NCBI GenBank assembly: GCA_954871525.1
Contig: OX940869.1
Location: 11,803,001-11,867,000, forward strand
Direction of reading: 5' to 3'
Length of the DNA stretch: 64,000 nt
From: Parietaria judaica
Taxonomy: Eukaryota > Streptophyta > Magnoliopsida > Rosales > Urticaceae
Shown: positions 1 through 16,074 of the stretch, one piece after another
How positions within the stretch are numbered: position 1 is the first letter of the stretch
Layout: each line of letters opens with the position of its first letter
Program-made: the position numbers and the translations under genes
Notes under the pieces: model-generated
Seen by the model: only the letters and a program-made list of their open reading frames with translations
What the model was told of the DNA's origin: nothing
Database searches by the model: none

Positions 1-431
1 TATTTTGCTAAACCTATGTTTCAATTTGGCTATTTGGTGCAATTTCTCTTAATATAACTTGCTTTATTTCTTAAATTATACTAAAAACTAATAGTGCACT
101 AGTCCACCTAAATAACATATAAAACCATAATTATTATGGAAAAGACTTGTTAAACATAATTCATGATGTTATATAGCTATGTCAAAATGAAATAGATTTT
201 AGTTTCTTCATTCAATACACAGTACATGACTATATGGTGAAAAATTGTATCAACTGAGAAAAAAAACACAGAACACAATTCACTGTCAAGTAAACTCTCA
301 TATAGAAAATAAACGGATGATCAGAAAGAAAAAATCTACAGTAAAAAATATCGCAAATTCCGCGATAATGATAAATTATAGAACAATTAAGTAGAAATAC
401 AGACGAGGAATTAAACGGCCCAATTTTCTTG
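1..431. other. AT-rich 3' flank of receptor kinase gene 1
   Basis: This stretch lies downstream of the stop codon of the minus-strand receptor kinase. It is AT-rich, has no sizeable reading frame on either strand and no repeat I recognise. It probably holds the 3' untranslated region and terminator of gene 1, but I cannot place a poly(A) site with confidence. Confidence 0.5.
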
Positions 432-4086
<3,655 letters not shown>

Positions 4087-4534
4087 AATGATAACTCAAT
4101 GAAAGTGTCTTGATTAAGAGTAATGTTACAGTATACACGTTAATTATAATCATTAAAAAGTGGTTATCGAGCTTGCTGCAGAGAATTACGGTGCAGAATT
4201 TCTATTTATGTTCTTTTTTTTTTTTTTATGACTCTTTTAGCAAAAAAGGTGCCCTCTTGCAATTTTTTTAATCATGTAAATGTCTCTTTCATGTTGAAAT
4301 TAATTGGCTAATAAGATTGAAATTTTGTTCGGTGTGTAATGAATAATTAGAGTGAGTGACAACGACACTTGAAAGAGTTAAATGAAAAGATATTGAAATT
4401 ATAAAAAAGGCAATCGAATAAGAAGTAAGTCAAGCATAGACCCCAATGGACATTAAGCTCAAAAATTCGGACAAAGCACTCGTGAGAAGTGATAAGAAAA
4501 TATATGTACAAACTCACTATTTAATGCTTATACG
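4087..4534. promoter_or_regulatory. Upstream region of gene 1
   Basis: About 450 bases of AT-rich DNA between the gene 1 start codon and a hAT element. It must hold the promoter and 5' untranslated region, because transposon sequence begins at 4535. I see a run of T around 4209-4226 but no motif I would call a TATA box with confidence. The transposon block sits unusually close to the gene. Confidence 0.4.
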
Positions 4535-5278
4535 TAGGGGTGCAACCGGGTAGGGTACCCTGTTTTTTCGAGGTACCCGGTACCCGGAACCGGAATCCGG
4601 GTATCTGAAAATTTGTACCCGGAACCGGTACCCTGAAATCCGGGTACCCTGTTTTCGGGTACCCTGTTTCCGGGTATCTGTATTTTGATACCCGGTACCC
4701 GGTTTTGAGAACCGGATCCGGGTACCCGGTTTTACCCTGTACCCTGTTTTTTTAAATAAATAAATAAATATATATATATATATATATATTATTTAAAATT
4801 AAAAACATACATTCATCTTAAAAAAACTGCATAAAAAAATAAGCCCGCACATCAAGCATAAAAGAAAAAACAGTCCAAAATGCATAAAAAAAAATAGTCC
4901 GCATCAAGTATAACATAGTCCCGCGAAAAAAAGAAAAAAGAAACATAGTCTCCGGCATCAGAGGGAGGCGGGATTTTGATGAAGTCGGCGAGATGGGAGG
5001 GAGGCTGGATGAAATGAAGTCGAGCCCTAGTGCAGAGAAGTAACCCTAAAAATTAAATTACCATAAAAATAAAAGACAAAATTAAAACAGGGTAATAAAC
5101 CGGGTACCGGGTACCCGGTTTTTTTAATTTTACTACCCGGTACCCAGAACCGGTTTCAAAATCGGTTACGGGTACCCGGAACTGGAATTCGGTTCCGGTT
5201 TCGGTTCCGGTTATTAAATCCGGATACCAATCCGGTTCCGGATAATTACCCGGTTTCCGGGTATTATTTGTACCCCTA
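4535..5278. mobile_element. Non-autonomous hAT element, 744 bp
   Basis: Ends are TAGGGGTGCAA on the left and the complement of TAGGGGTACAA on the right, flanked by a perfect 8-bp target duplication CTTATACG (4527-4534 and 5279-5286), the hAT size. Both subterminal regions are packed with CCGG-containing words such as GGTACCCGG and ACCGGAACCGG on both strands, which probably serve as transposase sites. The middle is AT-rich and non-coding. Two elements of the same design lie at 14245-15311 and 17802-18605. Confidence 0.88.
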
Positions 5279-6177
5279 CTTATACGAGGGTATTTGGAAA
5301 GAATTGGCTAAAAGACCTTAACTGAGATGTCGTTTCGCTGTATACCCTCGTTTTAACCTGATATTTTTTTTTACATTTATTTTTAAATCCCTTATTTCCT
5401 TTTCGCATTATTTTTAAATCTAAAGAACTTGGAATGGCGATTTTGCCCTTTTGATTTACATTGTATTTTACGAAATCTCGAATTTACCCTTTGGGGCGGT
5501 TGATACAGTAAGATTTTATAATATTATTTCTTATTTTCTCTCCTCTTCAGCTTCCCCTCGTTTTCCCTCCAAAACCTACCCTCTTTGATCCTTCCACCGT
5601 CATCGATGATTCATCCTCCGACCTCCTTCCAACAACCGACGGCATACTTTCGTGTCTCTCTTGTCTTTCCTTCCGACTGCTGCATAAACGACCATCTTCT
5701 TCTTCCGTTCGAGACGTGCAACCAGGAAACATGAAGCATATTTCAGAACCGATCATCGTCTTCTGTTGTTCTCCGACATATACCGAGCATCTTGAATGGA
5801 GGTAAATGTCTATTTTTAAACTTTTCAATGTTTCTGGTACTGTTTGAACTTTGAACTTGTATCGATGTTAGGGTTTATACAGTGTACATGGACTTTAGGG
5901 TTTGGTCCAGTTTAGGGTTTAAAGGAATACTGAGATGATGAATGTAGTAAGATTCGACGACTCCCAGTATGGTTTGGTGAACTACCGTTAGCCATACCTC
6001 TATGTTTTGGATAACTACCGCTAGTTATTTATACCGCTAGTTTTAGATAAATACCGCTAGTTATATCGGTTTTGGATAACTACCGTTGGCTATAGATAAA
6101 TACCGCTAGCTCACCTCTATGTTTTGGTTAACTCCCGTTGTTAATATCTTATTCTTGATTCGATTTGCAGACGAGTT

Positions 6178-9100
6178 TTGCATACTGCGTTGCAGGATAA
6201 TGAACATTACAAAAATAAGCTTACCACTAGGAAAACTCAATTCGAGACAGTGACGACTATCATTAAAGGAGCAGTGAATGAGGATGAACTTCAGTGGTTC
6301 CGGGGCACACAATTTCGGTATCTATTAGATGTCCCGACACACTATGAGCCTGTTGCCCAATTGTTGTGGAGTTTGATGGTGAGAATGACGACAGAACAAA
6401 GGGACACAAGTGAGCTGTGGTTCTTGGTAAACGACGTCCCATTGCGATACGGCATTCGGGAATTTTCCATCATCACCGGGCTGCTTTGCCACCCGGTGCC
6501 AAGGTTACCTCAAAACGAGGATTAGTCACGAGCGTTCTACAACGATTTCAGAAAACATTTATGGCCTTCGGAGAAGAAGCGGATTACCGTCAAGAATATT
6601 CAGGATCGACTTAAGGATATTCATAAAAAACCATTGGGCAGCGATGATAAAAAGCGTTTGGCCTGCCTGTGCATCGTCTTCGGAGTGATCTGTTTCAAGG
6701 ACAGACCGACGCAGATGCCGGAAGATAATCTGCTTGCAATGGTAGAAGACATTGCTTTCTTCCTTGGCTATCCTTAGGGGACATTGTCCTTCGAGTACTC
6801 AATGAAGCAGCTTCATCATAAGCTATAGCAGGAACTGGTGACTAAGTATTTTGACGTCATCGAGAAAAAACTAAATTGTGTAGATATGACCCTTCTGGGG
6901 TTCGTTCACCCGATACAGGTATATGTAAAGTGTTTGAATCAATTTATTTTCACTGCATAAATGGTTGTTACACATAATTCAATTAAAATTCAAACTTCAT
7001 GCAGTTTTTGGTGTATGAGTGTTTGCCAGCGGTGGCAGCGTACTTAGATGACCCTCGAGAAGCGCCCGTCGGCGCACCTCGTATGTGAAAATGGACTACT
7101 AGGCCAATCGGGACAAAGCCTAAGGTGTTCGAAGATATCACCCCCGTTATAAAGAAAAGTGCTCCAGAGGTCAGTTTCTCTACACGTGGCATGCCATTAT
7201 ATCATAGCGGTAAAGTAGCAGTTATAGTCGTTTGTAGCGGTATAGCAGATATGAGTGTCAACTTTAGTGGTAAGGGGGGATTAATAGTCATCTCTGGCGG
7301 TAACTAAGTAATGATATCCAATATTATATTACAGGAACAAAAGAGTATGCTATTTCCCACACCAGAGGAAGAGGCGACGTCGTCCATTCAATCTCTCCCG
7401 CCGCGTGTAAATTCTCCGAACTTGAATTTTGAAACACTCATGGATTTTTTGGAGATACGTGAGCGGATCATTCATACGCCGGCACCTCCGCGGGAAAAAC
7501 GGCCGGGAGATGAAGAGAATGCTCCTCCTCATAGAGCGACACGGAGAACAAAGCTATGGAGGCAACGTAAATCGCCTTCACCCCCTCCAAGAAAGAAGAA
7601 GTTGGTTTCCAAGTCCCAACGACGCGGAGGTGAGAGACCGAGCCCTGCATCGCTGTCTGGACGCCCACGTCGCAACCGACGGTACGTTGAGAGCCAGAGC
7701 ACGTCCGATAGTGGATTGTCACCACCATAAGTCTCAAGAAAAAGACAGATTACCCACTCCTCCACTCCTGTCTCGGTGTCCAAAACCCCGAACAAGCGGC
7801 GGAGGGTTCAACGACGGGAAAATGAGATGGCGACCACTCCTCCTTCAGCATCGGATCAAAAAAATTTATCGCCCTGTGTAGATTTGATAGGTCGGTTCTA
7901 CCACAATGCCACCAATTTGTTGCTTGCTCAGGGACAGCATTCCCCTCGCGACCACAAAGAGGATGCAGTAACAGAAGCGGCAATGTGCTTATATAGATAT
8001 CTGCAACTGGGGGTGCCTTTAGACCGAGTATCATCGAGGGAGGCCTCAGATTCAGAGAAGTCTGACACTGAGATAGAACCTCTGGATGTGAATTCCCGCC
8101 CGAGTACGAATGAAAACAATCGAGAGCAGGAGGCGATTGACAAACATGGCTCATCGGAAGGATTACGTCAAGTTCAAGAAACAGACGACGGTGGTGCTCA
8201 ATTGTCACTAGTGTCTACGAGTGACGGCACAATGTCGGCATACCTCTTGGATCCAGATTTGAACTTAAGCGACTTATTGGGTTCTTCACCGGTGTGCAAT
8301 GCGAGTGACGACCCTAACTTGATGTCTCAGTACGATGATATGTATAATGCCGACGTTGAGAGAGAGAAGAATGAAGTGGACCAAAGGTCGAATGTGAATC
8401 CTACCGATCCATTTGACTATGCACGCGAAGTGGGGAAGTTGTACGAGGTGGAGGAAGGAAACAATGTCGAGGAGGAAGAGGCGCAGAAGAAGGGTATCGA
8501 GGAGGAGGCGCCGAAGATTGAGGAGGAGGAGGAGGAGGAGAAGAAGGAGAGGAAGCGGAAGATTGAGGAGGAGGAGAAGCTGAAGGAGAGGAGGAGGAGG
8601 AGGAGGAGGAGGAGGAGGAGGAGGAGGAGGAGGAGAGGAAGTTGAAGAAGGAGGATAAGGAGAAGCTGGAGGATGAGGAGAAGCTGGAGGAGGAGAGGAA
8701 GCGGAAGATGGAGGAGGAGGAGAGGAAGCGTAAGTAGGACAGTGAAGTGGCCAACACGATGGTCAACCTTGGCGGTTCTATAGCGGTTCTATGAATAGCG
8801 GTATGTATAAGTAACAATATCGGTTTACTTCCAGATTACACAGGGAAATCAAAGTGCGGCTCCCGCCTTCGACCCGTTTGAGATATGTTGTGCTGATATC
8901 TACAATCAGTTCACGAGTGTTTGGAATAAGTTCCGCGAAGTCGTAACGGGTGGTGAGAGCCCCTTGCTGCAAAATAGAGACTACAAATGGTGGAAAACGC
9001 TCATAACCTGATCTGAATGGCTTGACGATGAGGTAATCAATCTTCAAGGATTACATTAATAATTTAATCATTTATTTCAATTATAATATTGAATCAATTT

Positions 9101-9751
9101 ATAATTAATTGCAGCACCTAGACGAAATCATTAAAGGCCTCTCAAAAAAACTGATTGAGCTTCTAGGGACTATTCTGAATTCGGATAAAATTGTCATTCT
9201 CCTTACGTTGTTCATGAATAACATTAATATATAGGCTTCCACGGGTCAACCAAAAGATTTAATGAACGATTATGATATCGTAATAGCCGATATGCAATGG
9301 GTCAACGGTACTAGTGAAAGGGACTACGAACGCGAATGGATGTATAAAGAGCGGCTCTACTTCCCTATAAACCTTGACTCACAGCACTGGATTTCATGCA
9401 AGGCGGATTTATTGGAGGTGGAGTTTTTCTTGTATGATTCCACCATTACATACGCCAATGATAAGAAAATTGGTGTAGTCATGCTTGCTCTGCAGACCAT
9501 TCTTCCTTGGATTTTGACATTTCATTATCACTTTGATCATCTCAAAGGGAGAGAATGGACGTGGAGGCGGGTGGCTTGCCCTCAAAATAAATCACCAAAG
9601 GGAGGAACAGGAAATTGTGGGATTCTGCATGAAGTTCATAGAGCTCGATATGGTAAACCGCCCGCTTAAATCATTCAGCGACGATTTTGTTATGCCAGCC
9701 AGATTGAGATATGCCGCGAAGATTTACGCAAACAATTTATTTAAAAAATGA
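6178..9751 (+). pseudogene. Decayed DUF1985 / Ulp1-like C48 cysteine peptidase gene of the MULE
   Basis: The 5' part (6178-6525) encodes a DUF1985-like region with ELWFLVNDVPLRYGIREFSI then TGLLC. The frame continues beyond a TAG at 6523 with further stops near 6776. A second segment resumes around 7005-7140, then a charged, low-complexity linker (7311-8645, one TAA at 7728). The 3' part (9262-9751) is the peptidase: catalytic His in DSQHWISC, an Asp in FFLYDST and Cys in GNCGI. Just after that Cys the frame slips by what looks like a 2-base loss, and the C-terminus continues in the next frame. The family is a SUMO-type peptidase fold, but stops and frameshifts make this copy dead. Confidence 0.8.
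8445..8735 (+). repeat. GAG/GGA purine-rich low-complexity tract
   Basis: A tract dominated by GAG and GAA triplets, with a nearly pure GGA run at about 8590-8640. In one frame it reads Glu/Lys-rich, consistent with the charged linker of the Ulp1-like gene; in the next it gives an Arg run, which I take as an artefact of slippage. It is a likely source of frameshifts in this pseudogene. Confidence 0.8.
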
Positions 9752-10300
9752 CCGCTATGTTATTAGAACAATGACCGCTATATTATTAGAACAATGACCT
9801 CTATGCAGACAATTTGTATATTTTTTATTTTTTCTTATTAAAGAATAGAAAATTAGTAAATATCATTCACGTTGTGTATTAACAATAGGATTACCTCTAT
9901 GTAAATGATTACTTGCCGCTATATAATTACCGCTATGTAAATAAATACTTACCGCTTTGTAAATACACACTTACCGCTATGCAAATAGATACTTGCCGCT
10001 ATATCATAGATACGTACCGCTATTGTTTGGATTTTTGCTTATTAAAGAATACAAAATTAGTAAATATTATTCGCATTGTGTCATAATAATAGGATTACCG
10101 CTATGTAAATAGATACTTGCCACTGTATAAGTAATAATTTAATTGGAATAGGGCTGCAATACAAATACAAGAATACATTGGATTCTTGTTTATTAAAAGA
10201 ATACAACATTAGTAAATAACATTCGTGTTGTGTATTAATAATACGATTACCGCTATGTAAATAGATATTTGCCGCTATATAAATCGATACTTGCTGCTGT
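9745..10300 (+). repeat. Cluster of dispersed CCGCTAT words
   Basis: Non-coding DNA in which (A/G)CCGCTAT(G/A) recurs at least ten times at irregular spacing, for example near 9750, 9774, 9916, 9931, 9974, 9996, 10097, 10248 and 10270, set in AT-rich filler. The same word, in either orientation, recurs in other non-coding parts of this MULE and of the related element at 25.7-31.2 kb. Confidence 0.75.
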
Positions 10301-12570
10301 GTAAGTAATAATTTAATTGGAATACAAATACAAGAATACAATTTGTATTGTTTGGAATTTTATTTATTAAACAATACAAATATAAATATATTTAAAAAAA
10401 ACAAATACAAATATAAATACATACTTCGTACTTCCCTGATGGACGGGATGATATAGGCATCAACCATATAATAAAAATAACTCGTATTAAAACCGGAGGA
10501 GGGAGCCTAATAAGCCTTATAATATCCAGTGAAGAATTGATGGCTGGACCTCTCTTCCTTGAGATTCGTCTCCGCCAGAAAAGTGGCAAGAAGTCTCCGG
10601 TTTCAACAAGTCCTCTCTAGTTGAAAAAAGCAAGACGAGAAAACTGAACGAAGGACAGACAAAAGCCATTAAACTATGGAGAAAATGTCCATAGTTCAAT
10701 GGCTTGTGTCTGTCAGTGTCGTTGGGAGCCCGATGGCAGAATTGATGGCGAAGATGCTTTTGCAACGCATAACATGTTCGTACTTCCCCGATGGGCATGT
10801 CGGGTGTTCTTCACGGGTTGCAGATATTTTTTTGGGTAGCATAATGGCTCAGTTAATTCGTACCCTAATATACGGAAGAAAAATGAACAAGGAAGTTAGA
10901 ATCCGGCTAATTTTTTTTTTTTAAATGAGAATAAAGAAATGCTTTAAAGAAAGCTTACGACGATGACAGAGACGGGGGCACGTTGACAAACATGAACGCC
11001 TTGGGTGGTTGAGTTCAAACATATTAGATTTGAGTTACGGACAAAACTAGATTTGGATGAGGGTTTCCCAAAGTGGTATGGACAAAACTAGATTTGGATT
11101 AGGGTTTCCCAAAGTGGTCCTGGGAAAGCGGCGTTAATTGCGATTGCACATTAGGGTTTGTTTCGTTGCCCTTTTATAGTACTAGTGAGGGTATATTGGT
11201 ACTTACACGCAGATTAGCGGTAGGAGTAAATAGATAGTGGTAGAAATGAACTACGTCAAAATTCCTATTTATTTGATACACACGAGTAATTTTAGAGGCA
11301 GTAAATGAATCTTTCGCTACTATTTAAATATAACAAACCCTTCTCGAAAATATAAGCTTCATTACACATCTTTCTCTACAGAAATTGTTCGTCCATGATA
11401 ATATTGTATGAATGCACCGCTGATGCGTTATGCCATATTGTATTAGCATGTTTTATTGTTTCAGCCGCAGTGCATTCATACAATATTTACAGGGGTGTTT
11501 ATTTTGACTAGGAAACCCTTGCACCACAATCCCAATGTCCAGGTGAGTATTTCCAAATATATTACTGCATAGTATTTATATTTTTTTAGTATTTTTATTA
11601 ATACATTGACATATATTTTTTCATATTTGGCAGGGAATGAGTCGGCCGACGAAGATATCATGTTTTCGAATGGGGTAATCTACGACCCCAAAGATATCAT
11701 GCTTTAGAAAGTGGTACTCTACGACGTAGAAGATATCACTAGTCGGCTCTGGTGGTTGCTTTTTTGTGTTTTTTTTTCTTTGTTTAAGTGTTTAGTCTCT
11801 TTTGTGTTTTTTAAGAACACGTTGGTTGCTTTTAGTTTTTTTTTTTTTTTTGGTGTTTAAGGGTTGCTGTGTTTTTCAAGAACACTTTGGTTGTTGCTTT
11901 ATGAAGAAGATATCATAAGATCCATACCATCGGGAAAACTATGCATCAGTCCTTCTTCCCCTGACTCGAAACCGATAGGAAAAGTAGAGGATCCGGAAAA
12001 GTTATTAGAACACCCTCTCAATGGCGACAGTATCACACCTTCTGCATCTGGGGACGAAATAGCATCCAGTACGTCGACATACCGCACCCGGTACTCTTCT
12101 TGCACAAATGTTGCTTGTTCGGTAACTACTTCAGGAGATACCTTTTTCACTAGCTCGACGTACAGATGTTTCAACCTTGACGGTCTATCTGGTGTCCGAA
12201 TATATGATTCGAAATCAGATTCATTGGCAATGGCTATTGGCTAAGTACTGTGATCAACTGGGTAATAAGTTACCTTCAAATCAAATCGTCAAACAATATC
12301 ATACTTGTTATATAAAAAACGCCTTCAAATCAGAAATGTTGTTCAAAACAGAGTTTGAAACAGTAACAGCATTTGCAGTATCACTTATTCCCTCCCACAA
12401 CCACTTGTAACAATCTGTATTGAAAATCCAATTTCCGCCAACACTGACAATCAAATGGTAATAATTCATCCTGCAAATGGAAAAATACTTCAATCTTAAA
12501 TCAAACCGCTATAGGCTTATAAGATACAACTATATCATAACATAATGTAGCGGTATGTTTGCAACTTAGT
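10301..12570. other. Non-coding interior of the Ulp1 MULE
   Basis: No gene I recognise. Short open frames on the minus strand near 10517-10798 and on both strands at 11864-12244 have no family signature I can name. They could be captured host fragments or chance. Near 11030-11120 a short sequence containing AGATTTGGAT and AGGGTTTCCC is tandemly repeated. Confidence 0.5.
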
Positions 12571-12572
12571 TT

Positions 12573-13015
12573 ATACTTAAGCATTCATAGAGTACGACCT
12601 AAATTCGGCATGGAGATATCGGTACCGCTACATAATATATTGATACCGCTATATTTTTATCCATAAATTGATAACATCAATAAAATTTACTTGATTACAC
12701 CGGATAACCTAAGTTTATAGTTTATACGCACAGATTCATAGAGTACGACCTAAATTCGGCCTACATATATCGGTACCGCTACACAAAATATTCATACCGC
12801 TATATTTTATCCAGCAATTGAAAACAGCGATAAAATTACTTGATTACACTGGCTAACCTTAGTTTATAGTTTATACTTAAGGATTCATAGAGTAAGACCT
12901 AAATCCGGCCTACAGGTTTCAGTACCGTTACATAAGATATTCATACCGCTATAAGTTATCCAGAAATTGAAAACAGTACTACGATTACTTTATTAAACTG
13001 GGCTAACCTTCGAAT
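12573..13015 (+). repeat. Three tandem copies of an about 150-bp unit
   Basis: The phrase ATTCATAGAGTACGACCTAA, or a close variant, starts at 12583, 12734 and 12883, giving periods of 151 and 149. Each unit carries two CCGCTA words and ends near TAGTTTATAC. The array sits in the 3' non-coding part of the Ulp1 MULE. Confidence 0.85.
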
Positions 13016-13398
13016 GAGTCAATTCTTGATATATAATCGAACTGAAAGATTCGCTAATCGTTGGCTGGGTAACGCAGAAGATGAAGAGAAGGAATACGGT
13101 GAATCGGCGAAGAAACAATGAGAGCTTAGGGTTTCTCGACTATTGTGGAGTCAAAGAAGAAGACGAATAATAGAGGAGAGAGAAACATGGCAGGAAAGAA
13201 ATAATATTAAAAAAGAGGAGATAGAAGAGAATAATAAAATAAGTGGAAAGACAAAATCGAGCCTAACAAACTGCAAAGGGCCCCACATCGTTTAATAAAG
13301 GGTATGAACCAAACATGTGAACAGTACCGAGGGTATAAACCTCTAATGAATCCCAAATAAAGTCATTCTTGCGATTAGCCCGGGTATTTGAATATTTA

Positions 13399-13768
13399 GG
13401 GAAAATAACGGCATAAGTACTCAAAGTTTCTAAAAAGTTGACATTAAGCTCTTATTCTTTCTTTGGGTGGCGAAAGTTACCAAACTCTTATTTTGTGTCT
13501 TCCGTCATGTTTCCGCCCCGAACCGCATCACGTGTCACATTTTCAAATCCATTAAATATACCATTTTTAATTAAAAAAAAGTTAAACTGATTTATCAATG
13601 ATAAACAATGGTATATTTAATGGGTTTAAAAAACGTAATACAAGGCGCGGTTCTGAACGAAAATATGACAGAATACACAAAATAAGAGTTTGACAACTTT
13701 CACCATAAAAAACAGGGAACTTAATATTAATTTTTCAAAAACTTTAGAACTTATGCCGCTATTTTCCC
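13399..13768. mobile_element. Mutator-type MITE, 370 bp
   Basis: Long terminal inverted repeats of about 150 bp begin GGGAAAATAACGGCATAAGT on the left and GGGAAAATAGCGGCATAAGT on the right complement. A perfect 9-bp duplication GAATATTTA flanks it (13390-13398 and 13769-13777), and its first base is the last base of the big MULE's own target duplication. No coding capacity. Confidence 0.9.
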
Positions 13769-13777
13769 GAATATTTA

Positions 13778-14236
13778 TATATTATTATTATTAGTGTTAA
13801 ACTTTAAACCTAAGTTGAATTATTGGGAAAATATATCTAGCTCGCAAGCTGGTCAGGAAGGTCAAACTGGCTAGACTTTGAAATCTCGATCTCCAATTTA
13901 TGACCTTTTTAATTGTGGTCCCTTGTTTTTACTTTCTTTTTTTTTTTTAATTGCGGGAAACAATTTGAGATAAGCTTATGACTTTTTATATAATTTTTTA
14001 TTTTTATTTGTATTCGGACACAACGTTACCCCAGTAGAAAACCTATCCGAATCCCTGCTTAAATTCTTGTCTTTATTTTACATAATTGGGAGCTACGCGT
14101 TTCGTGATTCCATTTTTGAAGATAAACTGTTTGTTCAACATATAATATGGGCTTTTCTAATTACGAAATAAGAACTTTTGGCTTGATAATTAGTTGTATC
14201 TTTGCAGTTTAGAGAAAATATTGAAATTTTTTTGCT
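13778..14236. other. AT-rich spacer
   Basis: No gene or repeat boundary recognised. It starts with a short ATT-rich run and continues as ordinary AT-rich spacer up to the target duplication of the next hAT element. Confidence 0.5.
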
Positions 14237-14244
14237 AAAAGACT

Positions 14245-15311
14245 TAGGGCTGTGCATAAAACCCGAAAATGCGGGTTTTAAACCGAAACCGGACCGAATC
14301 CGATTTTAAAAAATCGAAACAGAATTAAAACCGGGTTAAACCGAAACTGAATTTTTCAAAACCCGCAACCGGAATAAACCGGTTCCGGGTTCCGGGTTTT
14401 GAGTTATAAAAACCGGAACCTGGTTAGTAGGTTACTAAAACCCAGTTTTTTAATTAAATATTTAATTTATATTTATAATTTTTAAACTATTAGTCTGAAA
14501 AAAAAAAAAAAAAAAAAAACATTGTAATTTGTACCTCACCCAAATAAATCTACGACATCATTTACAAAATTAGGGCTTCATTTCTTTTTCTCTTCTTCTC
14601 TCTATAGACTCTACTCTCTATTCTCTCTCTACCGCCGCTCTCGCCCTTTTCTCTCTCGCTCGCCGCTTGCGCCCTTTCCCTCTCCTTTCTCTCGCCTTGC
14701 CGTCGCGGCTCTCCACAGCGCCTCTGCCATCGACGATATCTTCTCAGCCCCTCTCGCCTTGCCGTCGCGGCTCTCCACAGCGCCTCTGCCATCGACGATA
14801 TCTTCTCAGCCCCTCTCGCCTTGCCGTCGCGGCTCTCCACAGCGCCTCTGCCATCGACGATATCTTCTCTCCCCCTTCAAATATGTTGTTGCTGCTTCCA
14901 TCGACGATATGTTGTTGCTGCTGTTATTGGTTTTGATCTGCTAAATCTTGTTATTTCTGATTTGTAATCTCTACTTGAGTGAGGCCCTTTCCGTGCCATA
15001 CACTTGAGTGAATCAAATGATGAGTATGGATTTAAAACTCACGATGGTCATCTGAGATTTGTTTTTTGATGTTAATCCAAAACTTCTGATGATTTTTTTG
15101 TATTTGATTGCGACTCGTTCTGTTTATTGTTGCTGATTGTTGCTGTGTTTGTTTATATATATATATATATATAAATTCGGGTTCGGGTTTTTAATCCGGG
15201 TTTTAAAATCAAAACCGGGTAATTACCCGAACCCGGATTTCCGGGTTTTCACTTTTAAAATCCGGTTTCGGGTTTGAAAAAAACCGGGTTTTTAACCCGG
15301 TTTCAGCCCTA
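14245..15311. mobile_element. Non-autonomous hAT element, 1067 bp
   Basis: Termini are TTAGGGCTG at the left and the complement TTAGGGCTG at the right, with a perfect 8-bp duplication AAAAGACT (14237-14244 and 15312-15319). As in the copies at 4535 and 17802, both subterminal regions are dense with CCGGTT/AACCGG words. The interior has a pyrimidine-rich, leader-like stretch and a 62-bp tandem repeat. Open frames across that repeat look fortuitous. Confidence 0.88.
14694..14880 (+). repeat. 62-bp tandem repeat, three copies
   Basis: The word CGTCGCGGCTCTCCACAGCG starts at 14701, 14763 and 14825, an exact period of 62. The unit is GC-rich in an otherwise AT-rich element, and the copies are almost identical, so the amplification looks recent. 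Confidence 0.92.
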
Positions 15312-15448
15312 AAAAGACTTCATTTAGAATTTTGATTCACTCATACCCTTTGGGGGGCCCACTGCCAAGAAACATGAATAGTGGCCGCAAAGGGTATGCA
15401 GCTAATGAAAATTTCATTTAAGGTTATTTAGCAAAAAAATCCGAAAAT

Positions 15449-16074
15449 ATTCCTTTGTAAATGGAATCAATCTTACGGCTAAAGTATCGGATTATCGAGT
15501 TGATGACAGTTGGAATTTGCCTCTGATCAACTTGTCGACCACACTCTCTGATGAAATCAATAATTACATATTAATCGAGTATCTGGATGATGTGTGTATT
15601 TGGCAACCCCAAAATGATGGTAAAGTTTTTATGGAAATAATTTCTCCCGCCATCATCTATTACTTGTTGGAGAGCTTATTCCAACGGAGCTAATTTTGCA
15701 GAAAAAAATGATTCTCTTAGCTTATGTGTGTCGTTTATGCCATAACCAGGTGGAAAACTCTAACCATATCTTTGTTGATTGTTTTTTTGCGGGTTTGGTT
15801 TGGGTTGTTATTTCTAGTATTTTTCTTAAACATATTAATAGAGGACGGTCGCTAGTCTTATTGCTCTTCGATGCCGCTTCTATTAATATGAACCCCCAGG
15901 TTTATGCTCTCTGGAATACTTCTATTATTTAGACAATTTGGCTAATTTGGCGCACTAGAAATGCTTGTGCATTTGATGACAAGATTCCTAACATCCACAC
16001 ATTTTTAGGCATGTTTGGCGACTTATTAAGGAAGCTAATTCCTTCAAGATGGGGGACGGGACGCAGTTTGGAGG
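15449..16074 (+). pseudogene. Tail of a LINE-type non-LTR retrotransposon (zinc-binding RVT region)
   Basis: A relic of the C-terminal part of a plant LINE ORF2. About 15500-15620 reads like the segment before the zinc-binding domain (SWNLPL, LSDEINNYIL, VCIWQPQNDGK). After a frame change, 15696-15932 gives CRLCHNQVENSNHIFVDC, the Cys/His pattern of the zf-RVT domain, and the frame continues past a TAG with IWLIWRTRNACAF to about 16060. No catalytic reverse transcriptase part is present. The fragment is cut on the right where the Copia LTR begins at 16075. Confidence 0.72.

Larger units (their letters stand above)
5297..13381 (+). mobile_element. Mutator-like element carrying Ulp1/DUF1985 gene, 8.1 kb
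   Basis: The element is bounded by a perfect 9-bp duplication GGGTATTTG at 5288-5296 and 13382-13390, the size made by Mutator-like transposases. Its ends are only loosely similar: both contain GGCTAA followed by a TACCCTCG word about 40 bases further in. No MURA-type transposase is visible. The payload is a decayed gene with DUF1985 and Ulp1-type peptidase domains (6178-9751), as in the Ulp1-bearing plant MULEs sometimes called Kaonashi-type; that name is from family knowledge. The rest is non-coding DNA seeded with a CCGCTAT motif. A related element in opposite orientation ends at 31189. Confidence 0.8.

Noticed and set aside
7776..8645. 289-codon frame ending in a long arginine run
   Set aside because: Part of the decayed Ulp1-like gene. 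The Arg run comes from reading the GGA tract in a shifted frame, so it is not a separate nucleic-acid-binding protein.
11864..12244. Overlapping frames of 126 and 91 codons on opposite strands
   Set aside because: No family signature on either strand, and the region is in the non-coding part of a MULE. It could be a captured fragment, but I cannot support a gene.
14667..14944. Ser/Pro-rich frames over the 62-bp repeat
   Set aside because: Overlapping frames on both strands come from the GC-rich tandem repeat inside a non-autonomous hAT element.
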